NCBI GenBank assembly: GCA_949358305.1
Contig: OX442314.1
Span: forward strand, 49,236,581-49,300,580
DNA: 64,000 nucleotides
Direction: 5' to 3'
Source of the DNA: Strigamia acuminata
Taxonomy: Eukaryota; Arthropoda; Chilopoda; Geophilomorpha; Linotaeniidae
This document shows positions 19,422 to 30,070 of this stretch, in pieces. How positions within the stretch are numbered: the stretch's first letter is position 1; each line of letters starts with the position of its first letter. The notes below the pieces were generated by a model that worked only from the letters and a program-made list of their open reading frames with translations, searched no databases and had not been told where the DNA came from. The translations under genes and the position numbers were made by a program.

Positions 19422-20198
19422 ATGCAGACATTATCGGACCTGGCTATTAAAATTTTATTCGGGCGTCTAATTCAACGGCCGGTTGAAGAAATGGAAGACG
19501 ATCGACTGAGAAACACATTGGAATTAATCGATTACTTCGATGAAGAAACTGCTGGTCCATGGTTCTCTTCGATGGGTCGTAAAGTTTTGAGATGGGCTTA
19601 TCATTTCCTATGGCCCAGTCCAACCCTGAATAAACTACGTGAGTGTCGCACGGATTTGTGCATTTATTTCGTAATTATCAATATTAAATTGTTTGGTTTA
19701 GCTCGTAACGTCCGTGTAGATATGCTGGAGAAATTGACTTCCCCGAGTTTTTGGGACGGAAGTGTTCGCCGGCCAGAGGCGTGGGACGTCGCTCTGTTTG
19801 TACACGAAAACCAGGAAGTACTGCGTTTGGGATTTATGAGTCCACATTTTGATTTGGATTTTTTCCTTCGAGTTTGTGGCCACAAGTTGAAAGTGAGTAG
19901 ACAAATGGAACTCTTATGGACTGATTCCATGCACAAAATGATCACTTTCCATGTGTACAAAGACAGATAATACTAAAAATGTTTGATTAATTTATTTTAT
20001 AATATATTATTAATTATTAACTTAAAAATACGGGTCGGGGTGTTGCCAGCCTTTTAATTGTTTGGCCTCTTCTGTTTTAGCCTCATTTCCTACTTTTTAT
20101 TTTCAGTTTGTTGAATTATATTGTTCCAGCCTCGGGCAGTGCCAGCCTTCCATTTGCCAGCCTTTTATGTTTCAGCCTCTTTTAATATTTTAAAATGA

Positions 20199-20235
<37 letters not shown>

Positions 20236-23118
20236 TAATATTTGCCAAGACTTTATGTTTCAGCCCTTTATTCCCTGATAACATTAAAGAAAATAATTAA
20301 TTGTAATTTGCCAGCCATAACATTTTCAGCCCTTTTTCCCCTTACTAAAACATTTTAATAATAGTAGTTATGACTTGTCTGCAAGACAAGCAGTACGGCT
20401 CCACCTTATCTCTTAGGAAGTTATCCACACATGCGGAGCAGAATCTGTGTGCACATGGCATCAACAAAATGGTCAGCTTGTTATTCAGGCAAATGGAACA
20501 TTGGTTGGATTCATGTTCCGATTCTTCAACTTCTGCACCTCGCAAAACTTCCCGCAAGTTATAACGATGCTGTACCTGATCCTCGGTCTGGTGTTTCCAT
20601 GCATTGCGTGCATTAAACGCATCCACAACCGCTGCCAGTAAAGTCGCATCACTGTCGTCACCCTCCAGGGCAGCTCTCTTTACAACTAGACATGCAAACC
20701 CTCCAAGTTTGTACAAAATTGCAATGCCGCTACACGACGATTTAGATGCTTCGGTGCCTGGGCATGCCAAGACTCGAGAGCGTTGTTAGTCCGATGCGGC
20801 AAACGGTACACAGTTAATCTATCCTTACCCACTGGGGGCAGATTTCGGCATCGATCAGACGTTCCTGGAATTTTTGCTTCAAGACTTCCAACTGCGAACC
20901 ACCGATACACTCGTGGTCTTTCGTAACGTGGAGAATCAACTCCCTATCTAAAACAAAGCCTCTTGCGCCACAGTTAGGCTGCAGACAGCGCAAGAACTTA
21001 TGCGTATTTAACGGGTTTCGAGGTGCAGTGCTTTCGCGATACCGATAGAAGTTTTCATCGTACCAATGATACCGACCTGCTTGGCCAACAGGTGTGTCGA
21101 ATCGTGTAATGGTAGTAGTGCGGAGCTCAGAAGCCATAACGGATTTAACACTGGTTGGTAAGTGTCAACAGTAATAATGGATAAGATGGCAAAAATTTCT
21201 TTATATACTACCCAATCGTGTGTTATGTTAATGCGACGTTAATGCAGCGTTCGTGGACGTTCGTGCGACGTTCATGGCGTATAGAAAAGAGGCTAGAAAA
21301 TAAAGGGCCGGCAAACATAGGGCTGGCTAATTAAGGGGCCAGTATGTGTAAGGCTGGCAAACAAATGGGCTTGCAACTTATCAATATTTTCTTGAATTAA
21401 TTAATAATAAAGAAGGCCAAAACATAAAGAGGCTGAATTAGAAGTTGGGAATTAAAACAAAAAAAGGCTGAAAGTTATAAGGCTGGCAATGCCGTGCACC
21501 AAAAATACTGCATTCTATTTATTTTGCACAATCAAACTACAATATTTTGTAAAAGTGGTAACCATTTGTAATTACAACACGTGCCAAACACACAAGCGGA
21601 ATCATTTCGTCAGAGTCAGCACAGGGCACGACCGCTCTTCAGGGCTGGACTGGAAACAAATTTATTGCCGGGAAATCTGGGTGTCCGGGCCACAATTAAT
21701 GAAGTCGGGACAGGCCACAGCGGCCACGGGCCACCGGGAAACTCTCGGTAGCTCGCCGGGCCAGGCCAGCATTGCCGATCTTGCTGGCTTCAGGACTTCA
21801 CTTCTACACGTCTGTCTTGGGTGAAACCACGCCCTCTTCTCTCTCTCTCCTTCCCGTACTGGGTCATCCAACTCCTCCAGGAGGGGTGACTTTGGGGCCA
21901 TTTGGCGGTGTGTGGGGTGCCCAAGCAGTTAGTGAACATAAGAAATTTGCATGCAAAAATTGTTTTAATTTTACTAATTGTATCTATTCTATCTAAACAC
22001 AGAATCTGATTTCGTTGGAACTGCCCGTGGGATGTACACTGACAGCCAAGACATGCAGAAGAATGTGCCAGGCTTTGCCGAAGCTATCGCGGCTCAATAT
22101 TTCCAACATCGTTGTTGAAGAGGACGCGGCGACATACATCGCTCGGCTGCCACTCGTTGTGTTTTATGCCGACGGAACCAACGAAGATTTCGTGAGAAAA
22201 GTGTCCGTTAAATCCTCCCCACTCCGCCATAGCCTGGAAGTTTTCAAGTTGAGCAGTGATCTTCCAATGGACTGCTACCGCTCGATATTGAAGAGGATGA
22301 AATCGATCGAACTCTTAATCACTGACGACTCCAGGTGGCTCAAAGCGCTGCGGCCGAAACGACGCTCACCACCGCGCCAATACAATCTGAGAACATTGGT
22401 GTTGATGTACCCTCCTGACGACTTTGAAGAAGAGTTGGAGATAGGCGCGCTCACGTGTCCTAAAGTGTCCAAAATCGAGATCACTCCGAATGTTTTCACT
22501 CTTAAAATGCTGCAGAGTTTGACGAGTTTCAAGGAGTTGCGTGACTTGGTCGTCGACTTGCGTTATGACTCGGACGTGGAATTAACGGAAGAAAATGATG
22601 ATTTTGATCGAGTTTGTTTGCGAGATTTCCGGTTTGATAAGTTGGTAAATTTCGTCCTGTACGATGAAAACGATCGTTGGGTAAGCTCTGGTTATTTGTG
22701 CGAGGTGTTGGCCATGTGTCCCAATCTGGATAATCTCGTTCTTTTGAATTGTTCCGGCTTCAGTAACAAAACTGCGCACGAGGTGGCCGACTTGATGGCG
22801 GTGAAGAGTGCTCGACTGGCCCCTGCCCGTGCCGCTGTGAATTTTTTACGCCGTTGGTTGCGTTTTCCATCCAGAATTGCCAGTCCAGCCGTGACAAACA
22901 CGCTCAAACGTTTGGAAATTGTTGACTGCAACTTGTTGGGGCCGTCGGGGATTGAGGATATGTTGAAAATCGATTCTCTGAAGGTGTTGGAAGTGAGTTT
23001 GAGAATTGATGAGATGAGAAGACAACATTTTGACGTTGGTTCAATGAAGCGTATGGCTGAAAAATACGGTGTGGCACTGGTACTACAATTTCTTCCCTGG
23101 GTCGAGGAGGAGAACTAA
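19422..23118 (+). CDS. LRR-family gene, copy C
   Basis: Exons 19422-19638, 19702-19892 and 22003-23118 with GT-AG introns of 63 and 2110 bp. From the ATG at 19422 (MQTLSDLAIKILFGRLI, aligned to the KKLQDMA region of A and B) the exons join in phase to about 507 residues; an upstream first exon like that of A and B may exist but was not found. It differs by an insertion after LIDYFDEE of about 28 residues, and by a C-terminus ending WVEEEN. The LRR exon (LTAKTCRRMCQALPKLSRLN, SFKELRDLVVDL, NTLKRLEIVDCNLLG) is open throughout. AATAAA at 23173. Intron 3 is enlarged by a DNA transposon. It appears to be the best complete member in the window. Confidence 0.7.
20205..20235. repeat. (AAT)n microsatellite
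   Basis: About ten AAT/ATA triplets inside the left inverted repeat of the DNA transposon. Confidence 0.85.
20345..21137 (-). pseudogene. FLYWCH-like / RING-finger gene carried by the transposon, frameshifted
   Basis: Three overlapping open stretches in three minus-strand frames give one logical protein. The N-terminal part (21137-20814) has FLRCLQPNCGARGF and HVTKDHEC, a FLYWCH-like zinc finger. The middle (about 20850-20750) reads RTNNALESWHAQAPKHLNRR, a motif common in Mutator-associated FLYWCH proteins. The C-terminal part (20770-20345) ends in a RING finger, CSICLNNKL...CAHRFCSACV...CLSCRQ (C3HC4). The changes of frame without convincing introns suggest at least two frameshifts. The FLYWCH-to-RING order makes a captured or transposon-encoded regulator likely. 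Confidence 0.55.
21635..21950. repeat. possible MITE/hAT-like end sequence
   Basis: GC-rich sequence starting CAGGGCTGGACTGG, unlike its AT-rich surroundings; hAT-derived MITEs often begin this way. No opposite end or target duplication was established. It lies in the rest of copy C intron 3. Confidence 0.25.
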
Positions 23119-23304
23119 GAGTTGTCAGAGGCTGCGTGTCTACACTAAATTGATTTTTTTGTTTTATTCAAAAATAAAAAGCGAATATCCCATGTCTAAC
23201 AAGTGTCATATGTAAGCTATATCTCACATTTGCAAACAGGAAAATGCATTTTGAGGTATAACAAGTTGGAAAAAGGGTTTTTTGCTGTATCCCTACGGAA
23301 AATC

Positions 23305-23895
23305 ATTTTCAACTTGTGGCCACACACTCGAAAAGAAAAATCAAAATCAAAATTTGGACTCATTCGCCTCAACCCCCGTTGGTCCAGGTGTTCGTGTACA
23401 AACAGAGCAATGTCCCACGCCTCTGGCCAGCGAACACTTTTGTCCCAAAACTTCCAAATTTTTTTCAGCATACCTTCACGAACATCTCCAGCTAAATCAA
23501 ACAACATCATATTGATAATTACGAAAAAAAATCCACTAATGCGTGTGACACTCAGTTTATCGAAATAAGTGATTAATTCCATCGTATTTTTCATATGAGT
23601 GTCGTCCATTACTTTGACGTTGCATTGCATAATACGATCGAAAATTGTTTGCATCGCCATGTCCTGTAATTTCTTCATGTTCGATTCTTCTGAATAAATT
23701 TTAGACGTTTAGTAGTTTGGGTTTGTTTGTGTTTATGCCTCAAACTTACTAGCCACAACAAATTTCTAAACCTTACGGCCAAAATTCCCTGATGGAGGGT
23801 TGAAATTTTTAACAATAATTACTGCACCGACAGATAAACAAACCCCGAAATGTTAACCAAAAATAAGCGGCGAATAATTCGTCCAAATTAGCCAT
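23305..23895 (-). pseudogene. LRR-family copy D, truncated pseudogene
   Basis: On the minus strand the ATG at 23895 starts MANLDELFAAY, but a one-base deletion then changes frame. Exon 2 keeps KKLQDMAMQTIFDRI; a 4-base deletion has removed the intron 2 donor (AAACTGAGTG instead of AAACTACGTGAGTG), so the reading frame runs through the former intron into LAGDVREGMLKKIW. The exon 3 donor is also lost and no LRR exon follows. The copy lies tail to tail with copy C. Confidence 0.75.
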
Positions 23896-25430
23896 TTTGC
23901 TTCGGCAAAAGGAAAACAAGAAAGCAAACGAAACAATAAAAAAGAAACAACCAAAAATGGCGATCGGTACAGCATTTTTAACTGTTTGACATCTGCTTTG
24001 TTTATTAAAGAAGAGACCTGAACTGCTAATGAAGGTTTGTGTGTGGTCTATGTGTTGGAATTGCTGTAATGTAATGCAATTTGAAGGAACTAATGAATGT
24101 AATGATGCTGACATTTGAGTGGCTTCGCCAGGATTGGACTGCGACAAATATTTCAACTAAAACATGAATTAACTACGAATTAAATGTGAAAAAATTAAAT
24201 TTCGGTTAAAAAAATTACATTTTCGTTCAATGAAAAATGTTTATTTCAATTTAGTTTTGGTTCAACAAATTGATTTTTGAATTCAAATTTCCTTGACCAT
24301 GAATTGCAGCGCTTCTCTGGTGGGAAAAACTATCCTTTCCTATCTGAAGAGCATGACGCAATCCCTTCACGTTGATTCCAACCAATCGTGATGCAGTGTA
24401 GCAACAGCAGTCACGTGCCCTGCCTGCCATTAAGCGTGTCGTCGTCGTCGTCGTTGTTGCCCGCCGTTGATTCCTCACTCGGTTCGATATTTTTCACAAT
24501 TATAAGTCGTTTTTCCATTGAATTCATCCGGAATGTGATCGACGGGTAACAAAAGAACTGGATTAAGGTTGGATTGTGAATCGATGGTGTAATTTGAGTA
24601 ATTGTTTTTACATTCGAAAATCTCGTTCCGTACGTCGTTTTCCTCCGTTGTTTTCGGATTCGTGATCTTTATGTTGATATTTTTCACAATTTTCATGCTT
24701 TTTCGGTCGTATTTATTAATAATTTTATCTATGAATAGCCAAGGAAGCGGATTAAGATAGGATTTAGAGTGGATGGTTTGGTCAAGTTAATATTTCTTGT
24801 CGTGAACATGTTTCGTAGTTGCATTGGCACTGGAAAGATGGCGGCAAATTGTTCGTGATTTGGTGTTGTAAGACTGCATTTGGCTAACATTAAGTGAGCG
24901 TAGCATTTATCAAACTCCACATTATCTGGACAGTATTGGTTCTGTAAGACTGCACTCCAATTTATGAGTGTAGCATTTACCTTTGATCAAAAGTGGATGA
25001 TATTTGCATTTTCTGTCTTATTTATTTTGATCATTTACGTTTACAGAGTACTGCCAATCTCATTTTTTGTCAGACGAAAAATTTACATGAGAAATTTCGT
25101 AGATGAAGTTTGTTGTTGTTGTTGGGTGTATGCAGGGGGATGTATGTTTCCTTATTTTCCTTCCTTTTAGAGGACCGAAGTGATGCTGATGGGCGTTTGG
25201 GAATTTGTTACGATCATTTTACAGAGAGGGGGGAGGGGGTTTAAAAATCCCTTATCTTCTTGATTGTTCTCTACAATCTACTTCCAATGCTCCTACAAGT
25301 TGGCTGAACTGGTTGTTGCATTGTTGGGAATCTTAAAAAAAGTAAAAAAAAGAAGTGAAGGGGAAGTTAATAATTTATGATTAATTAATACTTACTAGAA
25401 ATGATATATGGTTTGGACAATCATTTGTTG
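23896..25430. other. no gene recognised; repeat fragments
   Basis: The first 110 bp match the upstream region of copy B. The rest is AT-rich with short open stretches on the minus strand (24475-24696, 24729-24920) that I cannot assign. Two small hairpin modules (about 24866-24909 and 24940-24982) recur at 59826. A short CGT-repeat lies at about 24437-24455. Confidence 0.4.
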
Positions 25431-25512
25431 GACATTTAATTGCCATATGTGACCCATATGATACGTATTTATAAATGTCTTGCGTGGATTATTATACCAT
25501 CAATTTGCAGGG
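25431..25512 (-). pseudogene. Cys-rich module, decayed copy 1
   Basis: Minus-strand reading gives LICNPCKLMV, two stops, then QDIYKYVSYGSHMAIKCPTN and DCPN. The same module is stop-free in copy 2 at 27486-27668, so this copy is broken. Confidence 0.5.
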
Positions 25513-25679
25513 ATTACAGATTAGGGGCCGGCTAATCTGCATTTTTGTCCTTGATCTATCTCCTACGCGAGTAGCATTTTTAAAGACGTCTGGGTCGACG
25601 TCTGCAACTTGCAGCCCGTGCAAACTGCATGGGAAAACGAAGATTGGATATTTTACATCAAATACTTAAAATTATAAAA

Positions 25680-26190
25680 AAATTCTACAAGTGGGGCAAG
25701 TGGTATTGAGTTTGATCCATTTGAAGATTAAAGGACCTAACCAAGGCTCTAACCAGGGCCTGACCTTGTATCCTTTGCAATTTGGACACTGTATTACCGA
25801 ATTAGCCAGCAGTAGTCCCACAGGCCCAACCTCCTCCTCCTATGCAGAAAGGGCAGATCATTTGGATAGCAGCGTGCGTCCATTACAACTAGCTCTTTAT
25901 TCAGTGTTGCGTTTATATAGACGTCTGCAACTTGTAGCCCGTGCAGTTTGCATGGGAAAACGATGATTGGAGAAAATGGTGGGCATTGGAAACCGTAATC
26001 CCGAAAAGACAAAACTTGCTGCAATCTGGGTAATTCACAGTTAGAATGCTGTAAACAGTGTTAGACCTGGAAATAATAATTAATCATGGTTGTCTAGGGG
26101 TAAAATGAATAAAAAGTAAGTAAAATAACAATAATTTATTAAGTGGAAATTACAATGAATAATAAATACTAAATTAAAGCTAATGATGAT
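25680..26190. repeat. dispersed repeat block, copy 1
   Basis: Segments here (TTGGAAACCGTAATC, CACAGTTAGAATGCTGTAAA, AAGTAAAATAACAATAATTT) recur in order at 27840-28152 with moderate divergence. Parts recur again at 39840-39960 and 60400-60540. It is an old dispersed or duplicated repeat, with no intact gene. Confidence 0.55.
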
Positions 26191-26239
26191 GACTAATAAT
26201 CTGGAATGAATAATGATAATTATAATATAATGAATGGTG

Positions 26240-26780
26240 CAACGGCTTGTTGCGCGCGAAAATGGCGGGGCGGCGTCTTCTCCTTCCTACTCACCGGCGG
26301 CGGCGCTGAAGATTTTTACTGCGGTCCTCTGTGGTTCTCGTCGTTGTATTCTGCCAAAAGACGTTCGCGGACTTTTGCTGCAGTAAATTCTGTGTTGTCC
26401 CAATGGTATACAGTTTGTTTGAGGGTATCATAGTCTGACGACAAGAAGTCGCGGTATTGGAACGCCAATTTCTCGTCCATTTTTCAGTTTGTCGGCTTTC
26501 CGATCAACCCTAACGTGAATACTAACATTTCACTTGTTCTTTCAAACGCATCTGAAGAAATTCACGCCTAAGTCGCGCTTTACGAGCGCATGTCATCGGT
26601 TGGAAAGCATCTTTAAGCTCCTCCCTAACTTCCTTTGATGTTTTCTTGGCTCTGGTGTATTAACGTCCGTAATTTCTTTTGCCGTTGCTGTAGACGGTAA
26701 TACAGGTTCATCGCTAGTTACATGGCTCTATATGCCCTGCTGTTCCAAAATAAGCTGCATGTATTCTCTCCAACTCTCAA
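26240..26780 (-). pseudogene. copia-type Gag relic
   Basis: The minus strand reads ESWREYMQLILEQQGI (stop) SHVTSDEPVLP near 26700-26780, and later DYDTLKQTVYHWDNTEFTAA followed by KVRERLLAEYND near 26340-26480. This is the Gag region of Ty1/copia elements (W-x-x-x-M...LEQQGLW; L-x-x-x-Y-D-T...V-x-x-x-LL-x-E). Several stops and frame changes make it a relic. A shorter copy of its distal part (HFRAQQAVAPF) recurs near 29200-29260. Confidence 0.5.
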
Positions 26781-26829
26781 TTTGCGCTACTTGGCACAAG
26801 TGTATTTGGCCACCACGCTAATTGCCTCA

Positions 26830-27045
26830 AGTGAGTTGGGCTGGTCGAAATTCATATGGTGTAATGTCTCCTTTGGCAGCTATGACAGCCTTGATTCGGT
26901 CTGGCATGCTGTCTGCTAATTCTTGACATTAATCCCGGGTGATTTCATTCCAAATTTCAGTGAGGAGTGTGCGCAAACCATCCTTTGTGCGTGGCTGGCG
27001 CTTTCGAATTTACCGTTTCATTTGGTTCCATAAATATTCTAAAAT
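26830..27045 (-). pseudogene. Tc1/mariner transposase C-terminal fragment
   Basis: The minus strand reads EYLWNQMKR, stop, RQPRTKDGLRTLLTEIWNEI, a stop, then CQELADSMPDRIKAVIAAKG and DITPY. This is the C-terminus of Tc1-like transposases (IEHLWxxMKR ... W-x-x-I ... L-x-x-SMPxR-x-x-AVIxAKG-x-T-x-Y). Two in-frame stops mark it as dead. It directly adjoins a third copy of the Cys-rich module (ICNACKVM, about 27060-27085). Confidence 0.7.
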
Positions 27046-27099
27046 GTCTTGCGTTGATAATATCATGACTTTGCAGGCATTACAGATGAGGGAAAAGGG

Positions 27100-27210
27100 G
27101 GGGAATTCCCCCAATACCTAAATTAAAAAAATAATTGAAAAGTAATGAAAAATAAAATAGAAAAAAATTACTAAAAAAAGTCTACAAAAAAGTTAAAAAT
27201 AATATGATAA
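27100..27210. repeat. A-rich dispersed repeat, copy 1
   Basis: GGGGGAATTCCCCCAATACC followed by A-rich sequence with TAATTGAAAAGTAATGAAAA-type motifs. Related copies start at about 27655, 29878 and 30411. Confidence 0.6.
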
Positions 27211-27485
27211 AATACGGTATTTGGAAAAACAGTGAAATTTATGAAAAAAATTTTTTTACCTGATATTGGACAGATCAAAACTACTTGTACAATCAGCCGT
27301 GTAATACAAATCGTAACTGAAATTTGTCTTATCGTTCATTTCTTCTGGCTTAAAATAGTATTTAACATATTCAAAATCGAATAACATTATGTTCGAATCG
27401 ATAAATTTCCTGTGGGCTTAAATGTTGGTCGTCCCTTATGGGTGCGTATAAATATAAATTCTCAAAATCCTTGCTCTCTTGTAAC

Positions 27486-27668
27486 CTATAACATGAAAAA
27501 AAGGTTTATAAGCTTATAAATGATATATGGTTGGTTGGGACAATCTTTCGTTGGGCATTTAATTACCATGTGTGACCCATATGATACGTATTCAAAAATG
27601 TCTTGCATTAATGATATCATGACTTTGCAGGCATTGCAGATAAGGTGAAAAGAGGGGAATTCCCCCAA
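27486..27668 (-). CDS. Cys-rich putative zinc-binding ORF (module copy 2)
   Basis: A 60-codon ORF with a first Cys pair ICNACKVMI and a second group IKCPTKDCPNQP, separated by EYVSYGSHMV. The spacing suggests a zinc ribbon. The module is repeated (decayed at 25431, partial at 27060 and near 29850), so it probably belongs to a transposon-encoded protein. I do not recognise the family. It is short and surrounded by repeats, so expression is doubtful. Confidence 0.3.
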   Translation of the reverse strand: MGEFPSFHLICNACKVMISLMQDIFEYVSYGSHMVIKCPTKDCPNQPYIIYKLINLFFML

Positions 27669-27840
27669 TACCTAAAGTGAAAAAATAATGAAAAAATAAT
27701 GAAAAATGAGTAGAAAAAAAATTACAAAAAAATTTTACAAAAAAATGAAAAAGAAATTTAAAGAATTACAAATATTTTTTAAACATTGAAGAAAAATTTA
27801 AAAAGAAAAAAAATTAAAGAAAAATTATTTGCATATGCAG
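27655..27840. repeat. A-rich dispersed repeat, copy 2
   Basis: GGGAATTCCCCCAATACCTA and then A-rich sequence including AATTACAAATATTTTTTAAA. It is an empty-site paralogue of the element 3 insertion point. Confidence 0.6.
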
Positions 27841-28178
27841 GGCCTTTGGGGAGGAGTGGTTGTCCATTGCAATTTGCAAATACTGCATTTAGGTATGGTG
27901 CCCATTGGGTCTGTCTGTATTAATCGCAGCTGCAGTTTTCCAAATCCTTCTTTGCTTTTATCGTCACTACCTGACTCGGGGACAATGGTGGGTCATTGGA
28001 AACCGTAATCACAAGGACACAAAACTTGCTGCTTTCTGGATTAATTCACAGTTAGAATGCTGTAAACACTGTTAGATCTGGAAATAATAATTCAGCTTGT
28101 TTATCTCGGGTAAAATGAATACAAGTTAAGTAAAATAACAATAATTTATTACGGATCGGGGGACGGCGTTTACCAACA

Positions 28179-28855
28179 CGTTGTTCGCAGAAATGTGCAA
28201 GGAACTCGAGATTCGACACATACTGACTTCAACGGAAAATCCAAGAGCGAACGGACAAGTAGAAAGGATGAACCGGACGATAATTCCAATGTTGGCAAGC
28301 CAGCCGACGAAAGACGACGGGAGCGACTGGAGTAAGGGGATTGACAAAGTCGAAATCGCGATCAATACAAGAATCAACCAGTCGACCAGGAAAACACCGA
28401 TGGAGGTGTTGTACGGATTCCAGCCGAGAACGATCATCGAGCCAAAATTGGCAGCGATAGTAGTCGAAGAGAACGAAGAGGAGGAAACAGAAATTGAAGA
28501 TGTGAGGAACGAAGCATACGAGACGCTGACGACAAACCAGATCAAGCAGAAAAAGGCGTTCGATAGACATCGAGGACCGAACCGGACATACGAGATCGGG
28601 GATATAATCGTCGTACGAAGGAAAGCGATCGCAATACAAGGCAAGGCGGGAAAACTTAGTAATTTGTACCGAGGACCATTGCGAGTAAGCCAACAGATTT
28701 CGAGCACAGTATACGAGGTTACGAGTCTCGAGAACCCGCCTCGATACAAAACGACCGCGCCGATTGACCAAATGAAGAAGTGGACATTCGAGGACGACGC
28801 AGCATCGGGAGTCGAAGACGAATTAACAGGTGTCGGCGGGGACGCCGACATTTAG
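28179..28855 (+). pseudogene. gypsy integrase C-terminal fragment
   Basis: About 225 residues open to the stop, with integrase core end (ILTSTENPRANGQVERMNRT), the segment INTRINQSTRKTPMEVLYGF, and a C-terminal region with IGDIIVVRR and LYRGPLRV typical of the integrase GPY/F-like module. It is not the same family as elements 1-3. No start codon or upstream pol remains, so it is not a functional gene although the retained part has no stop. Confidence 0.75.
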
Positions 28856-28860
28856 TCGGA

Positions 28861-29120
28861 TGACCGAGTGTGGAGTTTTTCGGGTTTAACGGGCGATAGC
28901 AATCGCCAGAGGGCGGGCGGACATACGAGAATATGTTCAACAGACGTTTTGGGGGTAAACAGCCAATTGGGGGCTGTCCTTCGTAATCAGCCAATCAGGG
29001 CCGACCAGCGAGATATATAATTAGTGTTTGTATTGAATAAAGTCACTTGAATTTAAACTAAGCTAGTAGTTGTGTCTTGGTAATTTCGGGTCAGCTACTC
29101 TCAGTTCGAGATAGTTTACA
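28861..29120 (+). repeat. 3' LTR of the truncated gypsy element
   Basis: 260 bp with TG...CA ends, TATA-like and AATAAA motifs in the usual order. No partner LTR occurs in the window. Confidence 0.6.
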
Positions 29121-29707
29121 ATAAATACTAAATTAAAGCTAATGATAATGACTAATAATATGGAATGAATAGTGATAATAATCATATGCGACAACGGTTG
29201 CGAGGAAAAGAAAAATGGTGCAACGGCTTGTTGCGCACGAAAATGGGGGGATGGCATCTTCTTTCTTTGCTGCGATCCAGGTTTTTATTAAGTATATACC
29301 ACAGGTGAATGCTGTTTATAGGACTTATACAGTATCAGCACGTTCAACTCTCACGTATTGCTGGATCTGCACGCATGTCACGTTTGGAAAATTATGTGGA
29401 ATTAAACTTTTATTTTATGAAAAATACATTAGTTGAGCCTGGACCTTACTGTTTGATTGCTCTAAAAGTAAAGTCGTACCCCGTTCGCGGGTTGGATTAT
29501 GACTTAGAGAAAAAAGACAAATGCCTTGGCCCTACTAATGTGTTCTTGGTTAAGATGTGAATTCAAGAGTGTGCCAAAACTCTAGCTTCGAGGTTGGTAC
29601 ACTTCAGGTCTGCGCAATTAGCTCATTTTGGTGCAACAAAAGGATTGTTGCACAGTTAATCACTTCAGCAAATTTGGGGTGAAATGTGCCTGCGGAATTT
29701 GCATCCC

Positions 29708-29839
29708 CTACAGCACTGTGAACTGCACCAAGAAGGCTTCGCACGGCTCCTGCAGTGCTTCTAATGCCGTCCGGACTTCCAACTGGAAAGTCTTACTCGG
29801 CAAATCCCTGCAGATTTCGCGCACCATTCTCGAAAAAGG
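29708..29839 (-). pseudogene. histone H3 / CenH3-like fragment
   Basis: The minus strand reads PFSRMVREICRDLPSK then TALEALQEPCEAFLVQF before a TAG. This matches the alpha-1 to alpha-2 region of histone H3; PFSR-x-x-REIC and LEALQE-x-x-EAFLV are closer to centromeric H3 than to canonical H3 (LVREIAQDF, ALQEASEAYLV). Beyond the stop another frame continues with GDAN, near where H3 has EDTN. There is no N-tail or start and the surroundings are repeats, so it is a pseudogene fragment. Confidence 0.6.
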
Positions 29840-29877
29840 CATTGATGATATCTGACTTTGCGGGCATTATACAGATG

Positions 29878-30070
29878 AGGGAATTCCCCCATTTCCTAAA
29901 TTGAAAAAATAATTGAAAAATAATGAAAAATGAGTAGAAAAAAAATTACAAAAAAATTTTTACAAAAAAATAAAAAAGAAATTTAAAGAATTACAAATAT
30001 TTTTTAAACATAGAAAAGAAAATTTGAAAAAAAAAAAAAAATTAAAAAAGAAAAAAAAACATTTTCATTG
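29878..30070. repeat. A-rich dispersed repeat, copy 3
   Basis: GAATTCCCCCATTTCCTAAA, then A-rich sequence with ATTACAAATATTTTTTAAAC, then a shared GCAGCGACAAAAT end. It is a second empty-site paralogue of the element 3 target. Between here and 30410 no gene is seen. Confidence 0.6.

Larger units (their letters stand above)
20032..21500 (-). mobile_element. DNA transposon with 8-bp target duplications in intron 3 of copy C
   Basis: The 1469-bp unit is flanked by AAAAATAC at 20024-20031 and 21501-21508. Its left end GGGTCGGGGTGTTGCCAGCC and the reverse complement of its right end, GGTGCACGGCATTGCCAGCC, match at 14 of 20 positions. Both ends continue as roughly 200-300 bp of spaced GCCAGCCTTTT / GGCTGGCAAA motifs in inverted orientation. 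The centre carries decayed coding sequence on the minus strand. The 8-bp duplication and FLYWCH-like finger point to a Mutator-like or related element, but no DDE transposase is seen, so it is non-autonomous. Confidence 0.7.
28152..29120 (+). mobile_element. 5'-truncated gypsy-type element: integrase end plus LTR
   Basis: The fragment starts inside an integrase core (DRGTAFTNTLFAEMCKEL), retains the catalytic Glu region (NGQVERMNRT), and ends with a stop at 28853-28855. An LTR-like stretch 28861-29120 starts TGACCGAG and ends TTTACA, with a TATA-like GATATATAA and AATAAA near 29035. Everything 5' of the integrase is missing. Compared with the paralogous repeat at 26133-26165, about 20 bp of target are also missing. 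Confidence 0.75.

Noticed and set aside
28126-28851. 241-codon minus-strand ORF
   Set aside because: Antisense of the integrase fragment, which has clear motifs on the plus strand.
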